From Acidobacteriota bacterium (lineage in GTDB: Bacteria > Acidobacteriota > Terriglobia > Terriglobales > Acidobacteriaceae): a DNA stretch of 38,214 bases. The notes below the pieces were generated by a model. The model saw only the letters and a list, made by a program, of their open reading frames with translations. It ran no database searches and was not told the origin of the DNA. Both the position numbers and the translations under genes were made by a program. Location: the NCBI GenBank assembly GCA_031296115.1, contig JARLGI010000114.1:1-38214 (forward strand), given 5' to 3'. Positions 15,519 through 24,060 of this stretch are shown here, piece after piece. How positions within the stretch are numbered: the first letter of the stretch is position 1; each line of letters starts with the position of its first letter.

Positions 15519-16238
15519 TTATAGGCGCGACAGATCTTGGGCGGCGATGCGGTTGAAGTTGGCGTGGAACGCGGTCAGCGCCTGCTGCAGGAAGTCGGCG
15601 CGCCGCTGCAACTCCACCAGCCCGACTGCGGCCATCACGGCGTTCAATTTGCTGCCCTCCAGCGTTCCCTGCACAATCTGGCCGGTGCCGACCCGTTCAC
15701 TCCCCGCGGGGGCCGCGAAATACGAGCTGCCCGCCGGAGTCAATGCCGTTCCCGGAGCGAAGGTCACCACCTGCAGCTGTCCTGCCAGCGCACCGTCGAC
15801 CGAGATCGTCCCGTCGTGGCTGACGGAGAGCTTGCCAGGGGGTATGGTGATAGCTCCCTCAGCGCCAGCCACGACGTTGCCCTCGGAGGTAACCAGATGT
15901 CCGCTGCGGTCCACGTGAAAATTTCTCAGCCTGCCGCTGCCGGTCTGTACCGCGAACCACCCTTCGCCCTGGATGGCGAAGTCGAGATCGCTGCCGGTGT
16001 GTTCCAGGCTGCCTTGCGCCATGTCGACCCGGGTGCTGCCCAGCACTCCAAAATTGTTGACGGCCTGATTGACGGCACTGCGCAACGCGCCACTGGCCGT
16101 CGCCAACTGTGAGCGGAAGCTCGCAACCTGACCTTTGTATCCGTTGGTATTGAGGTTGGCCAGATTGTTGGCCGCCAGCTCGAGCGCTTGTGTGCGCGCT
16201 CGCAAACCGGCGCAGGCTGCGTAAAGGCCGCTGTTCAT
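15519..16238 (-). CDS. flgF: Flagellar basal-body rod protein FlgF
   Basis: A proximal rod protein of the flagellum, exported by the flagellar type III apparatus. The 239-residue frame is uninterrupted: MNSGLYAACAGLRARTQALE and LAANNLANLNTNGYKGQVAS at the N-terminus (rod signature ANNLAN), SDLDFAIQGEGWFAVQTGSG in the middle, and a C-terminal LVELQRRADFLQQALTAFHA typical of rod/hook proteins. ATG 16238 is preferred to an in-phase start at 16307 because GGAG lies 7 bases before it and the family begins here. The downstream flgG is broken and all other flagellar genes are absent from the window, so this may be an intact-looking orphan. Confidence 0.88.
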   Translation of the reverse strand: MNSGLYAACAGLRARTQALELAANNLANLNTNGYKGQVASFRSQLATASGALRSAVNQAVNNFGVLGSTRVDMAQGSLEHTGSDLDFAIQGEGWFAVQTGSGRLRNFHVDRSGHLVTSEGNVVAGAEGAITIPPGKLSVSHDGTISVDGALAGQLQVVTFAPGTALTPAGSSYFAAPAGSERVGTGQIVQGTLEGSKLNAVMAAVGLVELQRRADFLQQALTAFHANFNRIAAQDLSRL

Positions 16239-16337
16239 CGCCTTGCTCCGCAGGTTGCTAAAGCAAGAGAGCGGCCAAAGAGCAAGCGCGGCGTTGCGTA
16301 GATCCAACAGGTTAGGAGCGGTGAGGGTTAGAAAAAA

Positions 16338-17051
16338 CTAAAGCGGAGTGTTCATCATCTGGGGAATGGTCACAAACCGGTAGCCTTCATTCTTGTATCG
16401 GGTGAGAATTTGCTCACTGGCATCGACGGTGCGGGTGCGGTTGGCGCCCATGCGCAGGTATCCGCCATCGTGCAGCAGGATGACGTCGCCGCCGCGAACC
16501 TGCCGCGCTGCATGGGCCACAATCTCATCCGCCGATTTCGCTTTCCAGTCGTAACACGTCACATTCCACATGATGGGTTCGAAACCGGCCGCGCGCACTG
16601 CGCGTAGGGTCGCTGGGCGGCGTCCGCCAAACGGCGGCCGAAACAGCTTCGTGTCGACCCCAGTCGCGTCGAGGATCGCTTGCCGCGTCCGCTCCAGTTG
16701 CCGCCGCACTTCCGCCTGGGAAGAGAAGATCAGATTAGGATGGTCCCAGGTGTGGCTGCCGATGGCGTGTTCGGCGGCGACCAGCGCGCGTGCAATCTCC
16801 GGCTTCTGCTCGACGAACTGCCCGATGAGGAAGAATGTGGCTCTCACATCATGGCGCTTCAGGACTTCCATCATGCGCCAAGTGTAGGGATCGTTTGGCC
16901 CGTCGTCATAGGTCAGCGCCAGCACGCGCGAGCCGGGCGGTGCACCGATGAATGTTCGGCCGCAGATCTGCGATGTTGGCCACATAGTCTGGAAGCCGGC
17001 CCAGACCGCCGCGCCGGCCACGCCGATTCCGCTCAGAATTGCGGGGAGCAT
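16338..17051 (-). CDS. Polysaccharide deacetylase (NodB domain, CE4)
   Basis: CE4 enzymes remove N- or O-acetyl groups from chitin-like polymers, peptidoglycan or exopolysaccharide with a divalent metal. The 237-residue protein has the motifs in order: ALTYDDGPND (catalytic Asp49, metal Asp50), SHTWDHP (metal ligands His100 and His104), RPPFGGRR (138-145), CYDWKAKS and VILLHDGG (late catalytic His). An N-terminal hydrophobic stretch (residues 3-20) suggests a membrane anchor or signal. ATG 17051 is chosen because the in-phase extension to 17123 runs through low-complexity intergenic repeats. It lies 100 bases upstream of flgF on the same strand. Substrate unknown. Confidence 0.9.
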   Translation of the reverse strand: MLPAILSGIGVAGAAVWAGFQTMWPTSQICGRTFIGAPPGSRVLALTYDDGPNDPYTWRMMEVLKRHDVRATFFLIGQFVEQKPEIARALVAAEHAIGSHTWDHPNLIFSSQAEVRRQLERTRQAILDATGVDTKLFRPPFGGRRPATLRAVRAAGFEPIMWNVTCYDWKAKSADEIVAHAARQVRGGDVILLHDGGYLRMGANRTRTVDASEQILTRYKNEGYRFVTIPQMMNTPL

Positions 17052-17316
17052 TACCTGAGATTCTAAATGGGCGGTTAGCACTTGGCGGTTAGCAAGTAGC
17101 AATTGGAGATTAGCATTCCGCACTCAGCATCCAGCATCGGCGGTCAGCGAGGGGGATCGAGCGAGAAATGACGAAGACGTTCGAAGTCCTGCGTGAAGAG
17201 TTCGTTGCTGACTGCTGACCGACCCCGGTGGAAAACTCGTCGCAAAGTTAACCATCCTGCCAATTGCCACCGACTCCCGGTCGGGATATTCTGCGAATTA
17301 GTTTTTTCTTTCCGTC

Positions 17317-17985
17317 ATGGCGAACCTTTTCGAACCACCACGGTACATCGCAGTCGAGGGCCCCATCCGCGTGGGCAAAAGCACACTCTGCCAGGTGATT
17401 GCCGAGACCCTGCACGCGCAGCGCATCACCGAGCCCGAGCACAACCCGTTTCTGCGGCCGTTTTACGACGGCGAGCCAGGCGCGGCCTTCCAGGCGCAGT
17501 TCGCCTTCCTCATCGCGCGCTACGAGCAGTTGGCCGCGCTCGACGTGAAGCGCAACCCCACCAAGACCTACGTCGCCGACTACATCTTCGAGAAGGACAA
17601 GCTGTTCGCCTGCGTCAACCTCAGCGACCAGGAGTTGGAGCTTTACAACCGCTACTACGACCTCTTTCGCCAGAACGTGCCCCCGCCCGACCTGGTCATC
17701 TACCTGCAAGCCACGCCCGAGGTGCTGAAGAAACGGCTGAAGAAGAAGAACGCGCCCGGCGAAAAAGCCATCAGCGACGATTACCTGGAAGAGGTCATCA
17801 AGGCCTACGAACATTTCTTCTTTCACTACACGTCGTCGGACCTGCTGATCGTGAACACCTCGGAGATCGACTTCGTGGAGCGCAGTGAGGACCTGCAGGC
17901 GCTGCTGCGTCGCGTCAGCGAGCCCATTCGCGGCACGCAGTACTTCCTGCCGCTCGGTCCAGACGAGCACGCCGCGCGGGCGTAG
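17317..17985 (+). CDS. Deoxynucleoside kinase
   Basis: Phosphorylates deoxyribonucleosides with ATP for nucleotide salvage, in the cytoplasm. The 222-residue protein has the P-loop GPIRVGKST (15-23), an active-site TEPEHNPFL segment, ADYIFEKDKLFA in the place of the DRS-type motif, and a lid rich in Arg/Lys (LKKRLKKKNAPGEKAI). Length and order match the dCK/dGK family, and dAMP/dGMP formation is typical for bacterial members, but base specificity cannot be read from the motifs. No neighbouring gene is in the same pathway. Confidence 0.92.
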   Translation: MANLFEPPRYIAVEGPIRVGKSTLCQVIAETLHAQRITEPEHNPFLRPFYDGEPGAAFQAQFAFLIARYEQLAALDVKRNPTKTYVADYIFEKDKLFACVNLSDQELELYNRYYDLFRQNVPPPDLVIYLQATPEVLKKRLKKKNAPGEKAISDDYLEEVIKAYEHFFFHYTSSDLLIVNTSEIDFVERSEDLQALLRRVSEPIRGTQYFLPLGPDEHAARA

Positions 17986-18072
17986 GATTTCTTAACTGAG
18001 CTTTCATCGCTAATTATCACCCGCCACCCCCGGTTGCGCTATGCTCGTCTCATTCCCAAAGGAGAGCGTGTC

Positions 18073-19413
18073 ATGGGCGTCTTATTTCAAGCCTTCTACT
18101 GGAACTGTCCTCAAGAAGAATCGCAGGACGGCACTTGGTGGACCTTCCTCGGCAGCAAGATTCCTGAGCTGCAGAGGGCGGGCTTCACCGCGTTGTGGTT
18201 GCCGCCGGCTAATAAGGCCGCGAACCTGGGCGGCCCCTCGATGGGCTACGATCCCTACGACTACTACGATCTGGGCGACTTTGACCAGAAGGGCCGCACC
18301 AGGACCTGGTTCGGCAACCAGGCCGAGCTGATTACGCTCGTCAACCAGGCGCACGCGGCCAACTTGCAGGTCTACGCCGACCTCGTGATCGATCACAATA
18401 ACGGCGGCGACGCGCAAGAGACCAACCCCATCGACGGCAAGACGCGCTGGACCAAGTTTACGCCGGCCAGCGGCAGGTTCCCCCGCGACTGGGAGTGCTT
18501 CCATCCTTCGCGGTACGAAACGTTCGACGAAATGACCTTCGGCGACATGCCGGACCTGTGCCATCGCAATCCTCGCGTCTACGGCGAGATGATCAACCTG
18601 GCGCAGTGGATGATCGAAACCATCGGCTTCGATGGCTTCCGCTTCGACTTTGTCAAGGGCTACGCACCCTGGATGGTGAAGGCGATCGCCGAGTTGCGTT
18701 ACCTGAACAAGGCCGACGGCGGCTTCTATCCGTTCTGCGTCGGCGAGTGCTGGGACGGCGAGCGCACCATCGAGGACTGGCTCACTTCCATCAACAGCTT
18801 CATGGACAATCCGGTCTCGGCCTTCGATTTTCCCCTGCACTACCGGCTGAAGGACCTTTGCGATAGCTTTGGCGTCAGCCTGCACACCCTGGCCTCGCCG
18901 GGCACGGTGATCCAGGACACGCCATCGCAGGCCGTCACGTTCGTCGACAATCACGACACCATCCGCGATCCCGGCAGTGCCATCAACCATGACAAGCTGC
19001 TGGCCTACAGTTTCATCCTGACCCACGAAGGTTATCCCAGCGTTTTCTGGATGGACTGGTACAACTTCGGGCTGGCGAAGACCGGCACGCCCAACGGCAT
19101 CGCCGCGCTGGTGGCGGCGCACGAGCAACACGCCGGCGGCGCGACCCAGGTGCTCTACGCCGACGACAATCTGTACATCATGCAGCGCACGGGCTCGGAT
19201 GCGCAGCACGGCCTGGTTTATGTGTTGAACAATCGAGGCGACGCCTGGAATGGAACCACGGTGCAAACGAAGTGGCCGAACACGCGTTTCGAGCCGATTG
19301 CTTACGGAGGGAACGACAATGACGCTCCGGAAGCAAAAAACTCTGCCAACGACGGCTCGGCGGACTTCTGGGCCGCGCCGCGAGGGTGGGCGGTGTACGC
19401 GCCGCAAGTATGA
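18073..19413 (+). CDS. Alpha-amylase family glycoside hydrolase (GH13), cytoplasmic
   Basis: Hydrolyses internal alpha-1,4-glucan bonds. The 446-residue protein shows the four GH13 regions: DLVIDHN (103-109), GFDGFRFDFVKG with nucleophile Asp192, GECW with acid/base Glu225, and FVDNHD with Asp295. The N-terminus MGVLFQAFYWNCP is directly the first barrel strand, with no signal peptide, so it is likely a cytoplasmic alpha-amylase acting on internal glycogen or imported maltodextrin. GGAGAG at 18061-18066 supports ATG 18073 over an in-phase ATG at 18034. It follows the deoxynucleoside kinase but shares no pathway with it. Confidence 0.94.
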   Translation: MGVLFQAFYWNCPQEESQDGTWWTFLGSKIPELQRAGFTALWLPPANKAANLGGPSMGYDPYDYYDLGDFDQKGRTRTWFGNQAELITLVNQAHAANLQVYADLVIDHNNGGDAQETNPIDGKTRWTKFTPASGRFPRDWECFHPSRYETFDEMTFGDMPDLCHRNPRVYGEMINLAQWMIETIGFDGFRFDFVKGYAPWMVKAIAELRYLNKADGGFYPFCVGECWDGERTIEDWLTSINSFMDNPVSAFDFPLHYRLKDLCDSFGVSLHTLASPGTVIQDTPSQAVTFVDNHDTIRDPGSAINHDKLLAYSFILTHEGYPSVFWMDWYNFGLAKTGTPNGIAALVAAHEQHAGGATQVLYADDNLYIMQRTGSDAQHGLVYVLNNRGDAWNGTTVQTKWPNTRFEPIAYGGNDNDAPEAKNSANDGSADFWAAPRGWAVYAPQV

Positions 19414-19456
19414 ACAGTTGTCAGCAGCCAGTCGTCAGTCCCGATCATGGCCGGGT

Positions 19457-19576
19457 GACTGACTGAAAAGATCTGAGACCGTCTGAATGGGCGCTTCTGC
19501 AGAGTGGCCAGTGACTGGCCACTGACGATTAATGACTGACCACTGACGACCGATTACTGACAATTGGTCACTGACT
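19457..19576. repeat. ACTGAC-rich intergenic repeat with a 9-bp dyad
   Basis: About 120 bases between convergent genes hold six copies of ACTGAC at irregular spacing and a near-perfect dyad GTGGCCAGT-G-ACTGGCCAC (19504-19522). Related GCTGACTGCT sequence is near 17206-17215 and in the inverted repeat at 36698-36774, so it may be one intergenic family. It runs just into the yggX stop. The irregular spacing rules out a CRISPR. Confidence 0.6.
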
Positions 19577-19840
19577 CGGCGGGACGTATTCCTTGGGCTT
19601 CTCCCCACCCTCCCCGAAGAAATACGCTTCCATCTGCTGCGCGATGAATTCCTGGTGCTCTTTTTTCCACGGCTGCAGGCGGTATTCGTTGAGCAACATC
19701 TTCATGTGCTCGGTCCACTGCTCCCACGCCAGCTTGGAGACGTTGTCGTAGATGCGCTGTCCCAGCGGCCCGTCAAAAGGCGGCTCGTCGAAGCCCTCCG
19801 TTTCACGGCCCAACTTTACGCACTTCACCATGTGTGCCAT
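19568..19840 (-). CDS. yggX: YggX-type Fe(II)-trafficking / oxidative-damage protection protein
   Basis: A 90-residue protein with the family's whole pattern: MAHMVKCVKLGRETEGFDEP, PLGQRIYDNVSKLAWEQWTE, LLNEYRLQPW and QQMEAYFFGEGGEKPKEYVP. Cys7 in the VKC segment is the conserved cysteine. YggX in enteric bacteria protects Fe-S proteins and is linked to iron handling and peroxide or superoxide resistance. ATG 19840 has AGGAG upstream and gives the family's length; an in-phase ATG at 19906 would add an atypical extension. The AI-2E-type transporter gene ends 188 bases upstream on the same strand. Confidence 0.95.
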   Translation of the reverse strand: MAHMVKCVKLGRETEGFDEPPFDGPLGQRIYDNVSKLAWEQWTEHMKMLLNEYRLQPWKKEHQEFIAQQMEAYFFGEGGEKPKEYVPPSQ

Positions 19841-20028
19841 TCGAACTCCTGTTGCCGCGAACGGCCCGCCGATAGCTCTCGGCCGGTGCGGCGGAATAAA
19901 TGCCAACCATCGATTCTAACGCGAGGAAGAGTTTTCGCCACGGAGCGGCGTTTCCCACGGCGCAAGAGGACGACCTGCGAAGCGCGAGAAACGAGGAAAA
20001 AAGGCGAGGAGCGACGAGCGGCTTTCCG

Positions 20029-21210
20029 CTACTCGCCCATCCACGCCCCGTATGGACGCAGGCGTTCGATGTTGTCGCAGATGATCTTGAGCGCGCCGGT
20101 GATGGGGACCGCGAGAATCAGTCCCATCGCGCCCCACAACCATCCCCAGAACAGCAGTGCCAGTGTGACGGCCAGCGGATTCAGTTGCAGGCGCTTGCCC
20201 AGGATTTTGGGATACAGCACGTTCATGGCGACCAGGTGCAATCCGAGTACGGCGCCCACGATGACCAGCGATGTCGCCGTAGTCAGATGGCCGAGGTCGG
20301 CAATCAGCGGAGGAATGATGGCCATCATTAGGCCGAGGTAAGGAATCAAGCTGAGGAAACCGCTGATGACGCCTAGGAAGTAAAAGTAAGGAAGGCCGAT
20401 CAGCCCGAAGATGGCCATGCTGCACAGGCTGAGGAAGACGCCAATGATGAAGTTGCCCACGATGAACGACCGGATCATGCCGGCGACGAGGCCCAGCATG
20501 ACGTAGGCGGTGTTGCGGTTCTCCATGCTGAACAGCATCACCGACGAGGACCGCACGTGGTCTTGCCAGCTCAGCATGAAGAATACGAGAAAAGGAATGA
20601 AAGTCAGCGCCAGCACGATTTCCGTCACCGAACTGGCATTGCGGCTGAGCATGTCGGTCCAACTGCTGGACTGTTTGATGGTGACTGCCTTCCGGTCTTC
20701 CTCTGTCGCCGGCAGAACAGTCTCGGTGGTTTGCTCAATCTGGTGCGCCTGTTCTCGAATCTGGCCTACCATCGACTGTATCCGTGCCTTGTACATCGGC
20801 AACTCATGCATGAAGCTCATGGCGCGGCTGTAAGAAATATAGGTTGCTCCGCCTACCAGGCAGACGAGCAGAAACACGGCGATGAAGGAGGCCAATCCGC
20901 GTGGTATTTGAAAGCGGTCAAGGAAGTCCACGACCGGCGCCAATACGAAAGAGATGAGGACCGAAACCAGAACGACAATTAGGACCAGTTTGGCGATGTA
21001 GATCAGCGAGAGCACCGCTCCAGCGGCCAGAATCAGCAGCGCGGAAGCCTGCAGCCGCAGGATGCTCCGCCGCTCCAGCTCGGCAACGGTCGAGCGGTTG
21101 ATGGAAACTGTAGTGACCGGCTCCGGTTCCCCCGCCGCGTTGGCATCCACGTCGGGATCGCGGCCAGGCGTTGCAGGCGGCTCCCGATTGTCCAGTAAGT
21201 GGTCCGGCAT
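20029..21210 (-). CDS. AI-2E family transporter (PerM/YdiK-like membrane protein)
   Basis: The 393-residue protein has the family layout: a polar N-terminal tail of about 50 residues, two close transmembrane helices (about 54-97), one more helix around 105-128, a long periplasmic or cytoplasmic segment with charged helices (about 130-195), then five helices to about 375. Landmark stretches are IPFLVFFMLSWQDHVR, IIGVFLSLCSMAIFGLIGLP, SGFLSLIPYLGLMMAIIPPL and GKRLQLNPLAVTLALLFWGW. Members export autoinducer-2 or exchange Na+ or H+, but substrates are usually unknown. Start ATG 21210 has no strong ribosome-binding site. It is divergent from ruvX by 59 bases. Confidence 0.9.
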   Translation of the reverse strand: MPDHLLDNREPPATPGRDPDVDANAAGEPEPVTTVSINRSTVAELERRSILRLQASALLILAAGAVLSLIYIAKLVLIVVLVSVLISFVLAPVVDFLDRFQIPRGLASFIAVFLLVCLVGGATYISYSRAMSFMHELPMYKARIQSMVGQIREQAHQIEQTTETVLPATEEDRKAVTIKQSSSWTDMLSRNASSVTEIVLALTFIPFLVFFMLSWQDHVRSSSVMLFSMENRNTAYVMLGLVAGMIRSFIVGNFIIGVFLSLCSMAIFGLIGLPYFYFLGVISGFLSLIPYLGLMMAIIPPLIADLGHLTTATSLVIVGAVLGLHLVAMNVLYPKILGKRLQLNPLAVTLALLFWGWLWGAMGLILAVPITGALKIICDNIERLRPYGAWMGE

Positions 21211-21269
21211 TTGGCTATGTTACTCGCATCAACGTGGATTCCGAACATGATAGCTTTGCTGTGTCGCAA

Positions 21270-21731
21270 ATGGTAAATACCGCGAGCACGGGGCCGTCCG
21301 GCGGGCCCACACGTATTCTGGCGCTGGACTTCGGCTCCCGCAACATCGGGCTGGCAATCACCGACCCTCTGGGACTGACGGCGCAAGGCCTGCCGACCTT
21401 GCGGCGCAGTACCAAGCGCAACGACCTGGACTATTTGCGACGGCTGATCAAGCAGCATGCCGTAGGCGAGATCGTGATAGGCCTTCCGCTCCGCATGAGC
21501 GGCATCGAAGGCATACAGTCGCAGAAGGTGCACCAGTTCGCCGAGGAGCTACGCCGCAAGTTCAAGCTGCCGGTGCATCTGTATGACGAACGGCTGACCT
21601 CGGTCGAGGCCAACCGCCTGCTGCGGGAGACCGAGATGAGCATCCGGCGGCGCGCCGCAGTCGTGGACCTGATGGCCGCGGTGCTGATCCTGCAATCGTT
21701 CATGGAGTTCCGGAGGTCGCAGGCACGCTAA
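21270..21731 (+). CDS. ruvX: Holliday junction resolvase-like protein RuvX/YqgF
   Basis: A 153-residue RNase H-fold protein of the YqgF family, involved in pre-16S rRNA processing and/or Holliday junction resolution. It shows LALDFGSRNIGLAITDP (first catalytic Asp), EIVIGLPLRMSG, LYDERLTSVEANRLL (Glu/Arg of the active site) and VDLMAAVLILQSFM (last catalytic Asp). The start is uncertain: ATG 21270 is the nearest Met before the fold and no clear ribosome-binding site exists; an in-phase GTG at 21261 is equally possible. mltG begins 42 bases downstream, a common pairing. Confidence 0.94.
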   Translation: MVNTASTGPSGGPTRILALDFGSRNIGLAITDPLGLTAQGLPTLRRSTKRNDLDYLRRLIKQHAVGEIVIGLPLRMSGIEGIQSQKVHQFAEELRRKFKLPVHLYDERLTSVEANRLLRETEMSIRRRAAVVDLMAAVLILQSFMEFRRSQAR

Positions 21732-21773
21732 GCAGCGTCGAGGCACGCTGGTTCATCTAAATTGCTATCTCGG

Positions 21774-22763
21774 ATGGGCACCTCCCTCAAACTCGTGGCG
21801 GTTCTGATCCTCGCCTTTGCCGTTTGGTTTATTTGGGCGGCCTTGCTTCCGGTGAAGCCTGCGCAAACACAGTTTGTGCTGTTGCGTCCCGGCTGGAGTA
21901 CGCGGCGCATCGCGCGCGACCTACAACGCGAAGGCATCATTCGCAGCTCATCGGCATTTCTGCTTCTGCAATACATCGAAGGTCCGAAGACGCTGAAAGC
22001 CGGCGAGTACAAGTTTGAGGATGCTGCCAACGCGCTCGAGGTGCGCCATCGTCTCATCCGCGGCGACGTGTACGCGCGGACCGTTGTAGTGCCGGAAGGC
22101 TACAACATGTTCGACATCGCGGCCGCGGTGGAACAGGCCGGACTCGGTTCGGCAGCCGACTTTCTCGCAGCGGCGAGGAACGACGTATCCCTCCTCCGCG
22201 ATTTCGACCCCGGCGCCAAGACGCTGGAAGGGTACCTCTTCCCCGATACCTATCAGTTCACCCGCATCGACAGCGCCCACGAGATGGTGGCGGCCATGGT
22301 GCGCCGTTTCCGGCAAGAGGCGCAGAAGATTGGGTTGGTGGGTAACGACGACCTGCCTCGCATTGTGACCATGGCCTCGATCGTGGAGAAGGAAACGGCT
22401 GCCCCGGAGGAACGTCCGATGGTCGCCAGCGTATATTACAACCGCCTTGAAAAGAATATGGGGCTGGCAGCGGATCCCACCGTGGTTTACGCGGCGTTGC
22501 TGGCAGGCCGCTATCGTGGGACCATCTACCAGTCAGACCTGCAGTTCGATTCGCCGTATAACACTTACAGGTCCCCGGGCCTGCCACCCGGCCCGATTGC
22601 CAACCCGGGCGTCGCGTCGTTGCAGGCGGCCATGTATCCGGCGCAGACAGACTATCTCTATTTTGTTAGCGATAATAATGGCCATCATCGCTTTGCCAAC
22701 ACTTTGGGGCAGCATGCGCAGAATGTGGCGGCCTATCGCCACGCTGTAGCCAATTCTCAGTAG
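21774..22763 (+). CDS. mltG: Endolytic murein transglycosylase MltG
   Basis: Cuts nascent peptidoglycan glycan strands at the outer face of the inner membrane and sets strand length. The 329-residue protein has one N-terminal transmembrane helix (KLVAVLILAFAVWFIWAALL), a LysM-like region (about 35-110) and the YceG catalytic domain with LEGYLFPDTYQF, ASIVEKETAAPEERPMVASV (the catalytic Glu is within VEKE) and NPGVASLQAAMYPAQTDYLY. ATG 21774 begins just before the helix; an in-phase TTG at 21762 is possible, and neither has a good ribosome-binding site. Functionally matches the PBP1A encoded at 32005-34257. Confidence 0.94.
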   Translation: MGTSLKLVAVLILAFAVWFIWAALLPVKPAQTQFVLLRPGWSTRRIARDLQREGIIRSSSAFLLLQYIEGPKTLKAGEYKFEDAANALEVRHRLIRGDVYARTVVVPEGYNMFDIAAAVEQAGLGSAADFLAAARNDVSLLRDFDPGAKTLEGYLFPDTYQFTRIDSAHEMVAAMVRRFRQEAQKIGLVGNDDLPRIVTMASIVEKETAAPEERPMVASVYYNRLEKNMGLAADPTVVYAALLAGRYRGTIYQSDLQFDSPYNTYRSPGLPPGPIANPGVASLQAAMYPAQTDYLYFVSDNNGHHRFANTLGQHAQNVAAYRHAVANSQ

Positions 22764-22875
22764 GTGAACTGTGGCGCTTGGTCGTAAAAAGAGCGGATAA
22801 GTCCAATAAAACAAATAAGGTTTTGGGAAACCAGATATACTAGTAGATTCGCAGTCGCCTGCGTCCGATCTGCTC

Positions 22876-23829
22876 ATGAAACGATCGCCACTGTTCCTCG
22901 CGGTTTCCCTCGCTGTGCTCCTGCTTGGTGAAACTGGATGCCTGTTCCGCACCCGGGTTGTGGAAATGCGCACCAGTACGGCCAAACTGCAGACGGCGAC
23001 CAAGCAGGAACTCATCGAGCGCATCAATGCGGAAGCCACGCAGATCAAGTCGCTGAACGCCACCGTGGAGATTGCCACCTCGGTCGGTGGCGAAAAGAAG
23101 GGCAAAGTCACCGATTACCAGGAAATCACCGGCTTTATCCTTGTGCGCAAGCCGGACATGCTGCGCATGATTGGCTTGTACCCCGTTGTGCGCAACCGGG
23201 CGTTCGACATGGTCAGCGACGGCGACCACTTCAAGCTATACATCCCGGCGAAGAACAAGTTCTACGTAGGCAGCGCGCAAGTGAACAAGCCGTCGCCTAA
23301 TCCGCTGGAAAACTTGCGGCCGCAGGTCATCTACAACGCCTTACTGTTGCCGGAGATCGATAAGAACGAAGTTGCGGTGCTGGAGAACGACACCGAGACC
23401 ATCGTGGACCAGAAGACCCGGAAAGTCGTCGAGCAACCCGACTATGTAATCAACATCATCCGGCGCTCGGGCGACAGCTGGTACCTGGCGCGCAAGATCA
23501 TCTTCGAGCGCGTGAAACTGGTTCCGCACCGCCAGATTATCTTCGATGAGGACGGAAACGTCGCCACCGAAGCCACCTACCAGGTTTATAAGGAGTACAA
23601 CGGAGTCAGCTTTCCCAACGTGATCGAAATCAACCGGCCGAAGGAGGAGTATTCGATCCGCTTGACAGTGACCAAGATGGCCGTCAACGAAAGCCTGCGC
23701 GACGACCAGTTCGCTCTGCAGCAGCCGCCCGGCTCGCAGCTGGTCAATCTCGACCAGCCCAATGAGAACGCCGCGGCCAACGGTGCCGCCGGTTCGGCGC
23801 AGTTCGCCAAGAATCCCCCAAAGAAATAG
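22876..23829 (+). CDS. Outer-membrane lipoprotein-sorting-like protein (LolA/DUF4292-type)
   Basis: The 317-residue protein begins with a lipoprotein-like signal (LFLAVSLAVLLLGETGC, Cys22), so it is likely an envelope lipoprotein, though Glu at -3 of the lipobox is unusual. Residues about 45-280 have the look of the curved beta-sheet LolA/LolB fold: KSLNATVEIATSV, ITGFILVRKPDMLRMIGLYP, DMVSDGDHFKLYIPAKNKFY, and a late EYNGVSFPNVIEINRP. The tail is Asn/Ala/Pro-rich. LolA-like proteins carry lipids or lipoproteins, but this is a distant match and no function is established. A TATACT at 22836 could be its -10, without a clear -35. Confidence 0.78.
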   Translation: MKRSPLFLAVSLAVLLLGETGCLFRTRVVEMRTSTAKLQTATKQELIERINAEATQIKSLNATVEIATSVGGEKKGKVTDYQEITGFILVRKPDMLRMIGLYPVVRNRAFDMVSDGDHFKLYIPAKNKFYVGSAQVNKPSPNPLENLRPQVIYNALLLPEIDKNEVAVLENDTETIVDQKTRKVVEQPDYVINIIRRSGDSWYLARKIIFERVKLVPHRQIIFDEDGNVATEATYQVYKEYNGVSFPNVIEINRPKEEYSIRLTVTKMAVNESLRDDQFALQQPPGSQLVNLDQPNENAAANGAAGSAQFAKNPPKK

Positions 23830-23861
23830 GGCTTCAGCCTCGCGAGGAGGACTAAAGCCCT
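23828..23861 (+). terminator. Weak stem-loop at the end of the lipoprotein gene
   Basis: A 7-bp stem AGGGCTT / AAGCCCT (23828-23834, 23855-23861) with a 20-base loop begins inside the stop codon. No T-run follows, so this is a low-confidence terminator between convergent genes. Confidence 0.35.
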
Positions 23862-23877
23862 GTTGAAGGTACCAAGC

Positions 23878-24033
23878 CTAGCGCTTGGATTGTCCGCGCA
23901 CCATCTTTTTCACCTTGCGCTTGGCGGATCCGCGCGCATAGGTGCGTGGCGCTTTGGGCGCAGCTTTCTTGCGCGCAGTGCGTTTGACCTTCTTGCGTTC
24001 TACTTTGTCGGTAATGCTCTTGGTGTTTGCCAT
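23878..24033 (-). CDS. Small Lys/Arg-rich protein behind pcrA
   Basis: A 51-residue frame from ATG 24033 to TAG at 23878-23880: it starts MANTKSITDKVERKKVKRTA and ends KRKVKKMVRGQSKR, with APRTYARGSAKRK in the middle. About 40 percent of residues are Lys or Arg, with no acidic patch, so DNA or RNA binding is likely. GAGG lies just before the start. It lies 27 bases after pcrA on the same strand, with no terminator seen, so it is probably co-transcribed. Codon use is regular and the frame clean, which argues it is real although shorter than usual gene-calling limits. I recall similar small proteins in Acidobacteriota but cannot name a family. Confidence 0.7.
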   Translation of the reverse strand: MANTKSITDKVERKKVKRTARKKAAPKAPRTYARGSAKRKVKKMVRGQSKR

Positions 24034-24060
24034 GAATCCTCTGCGTTCCTTTATCGCGAG

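Noticed and set aside
18082..19407. Antisense open frame of 441 residues across the amylase gene
   Set aside because: It lies exactly opposite a gene with all GH13 motifs, and its product has no recognisable domain; high GC reduces stops.
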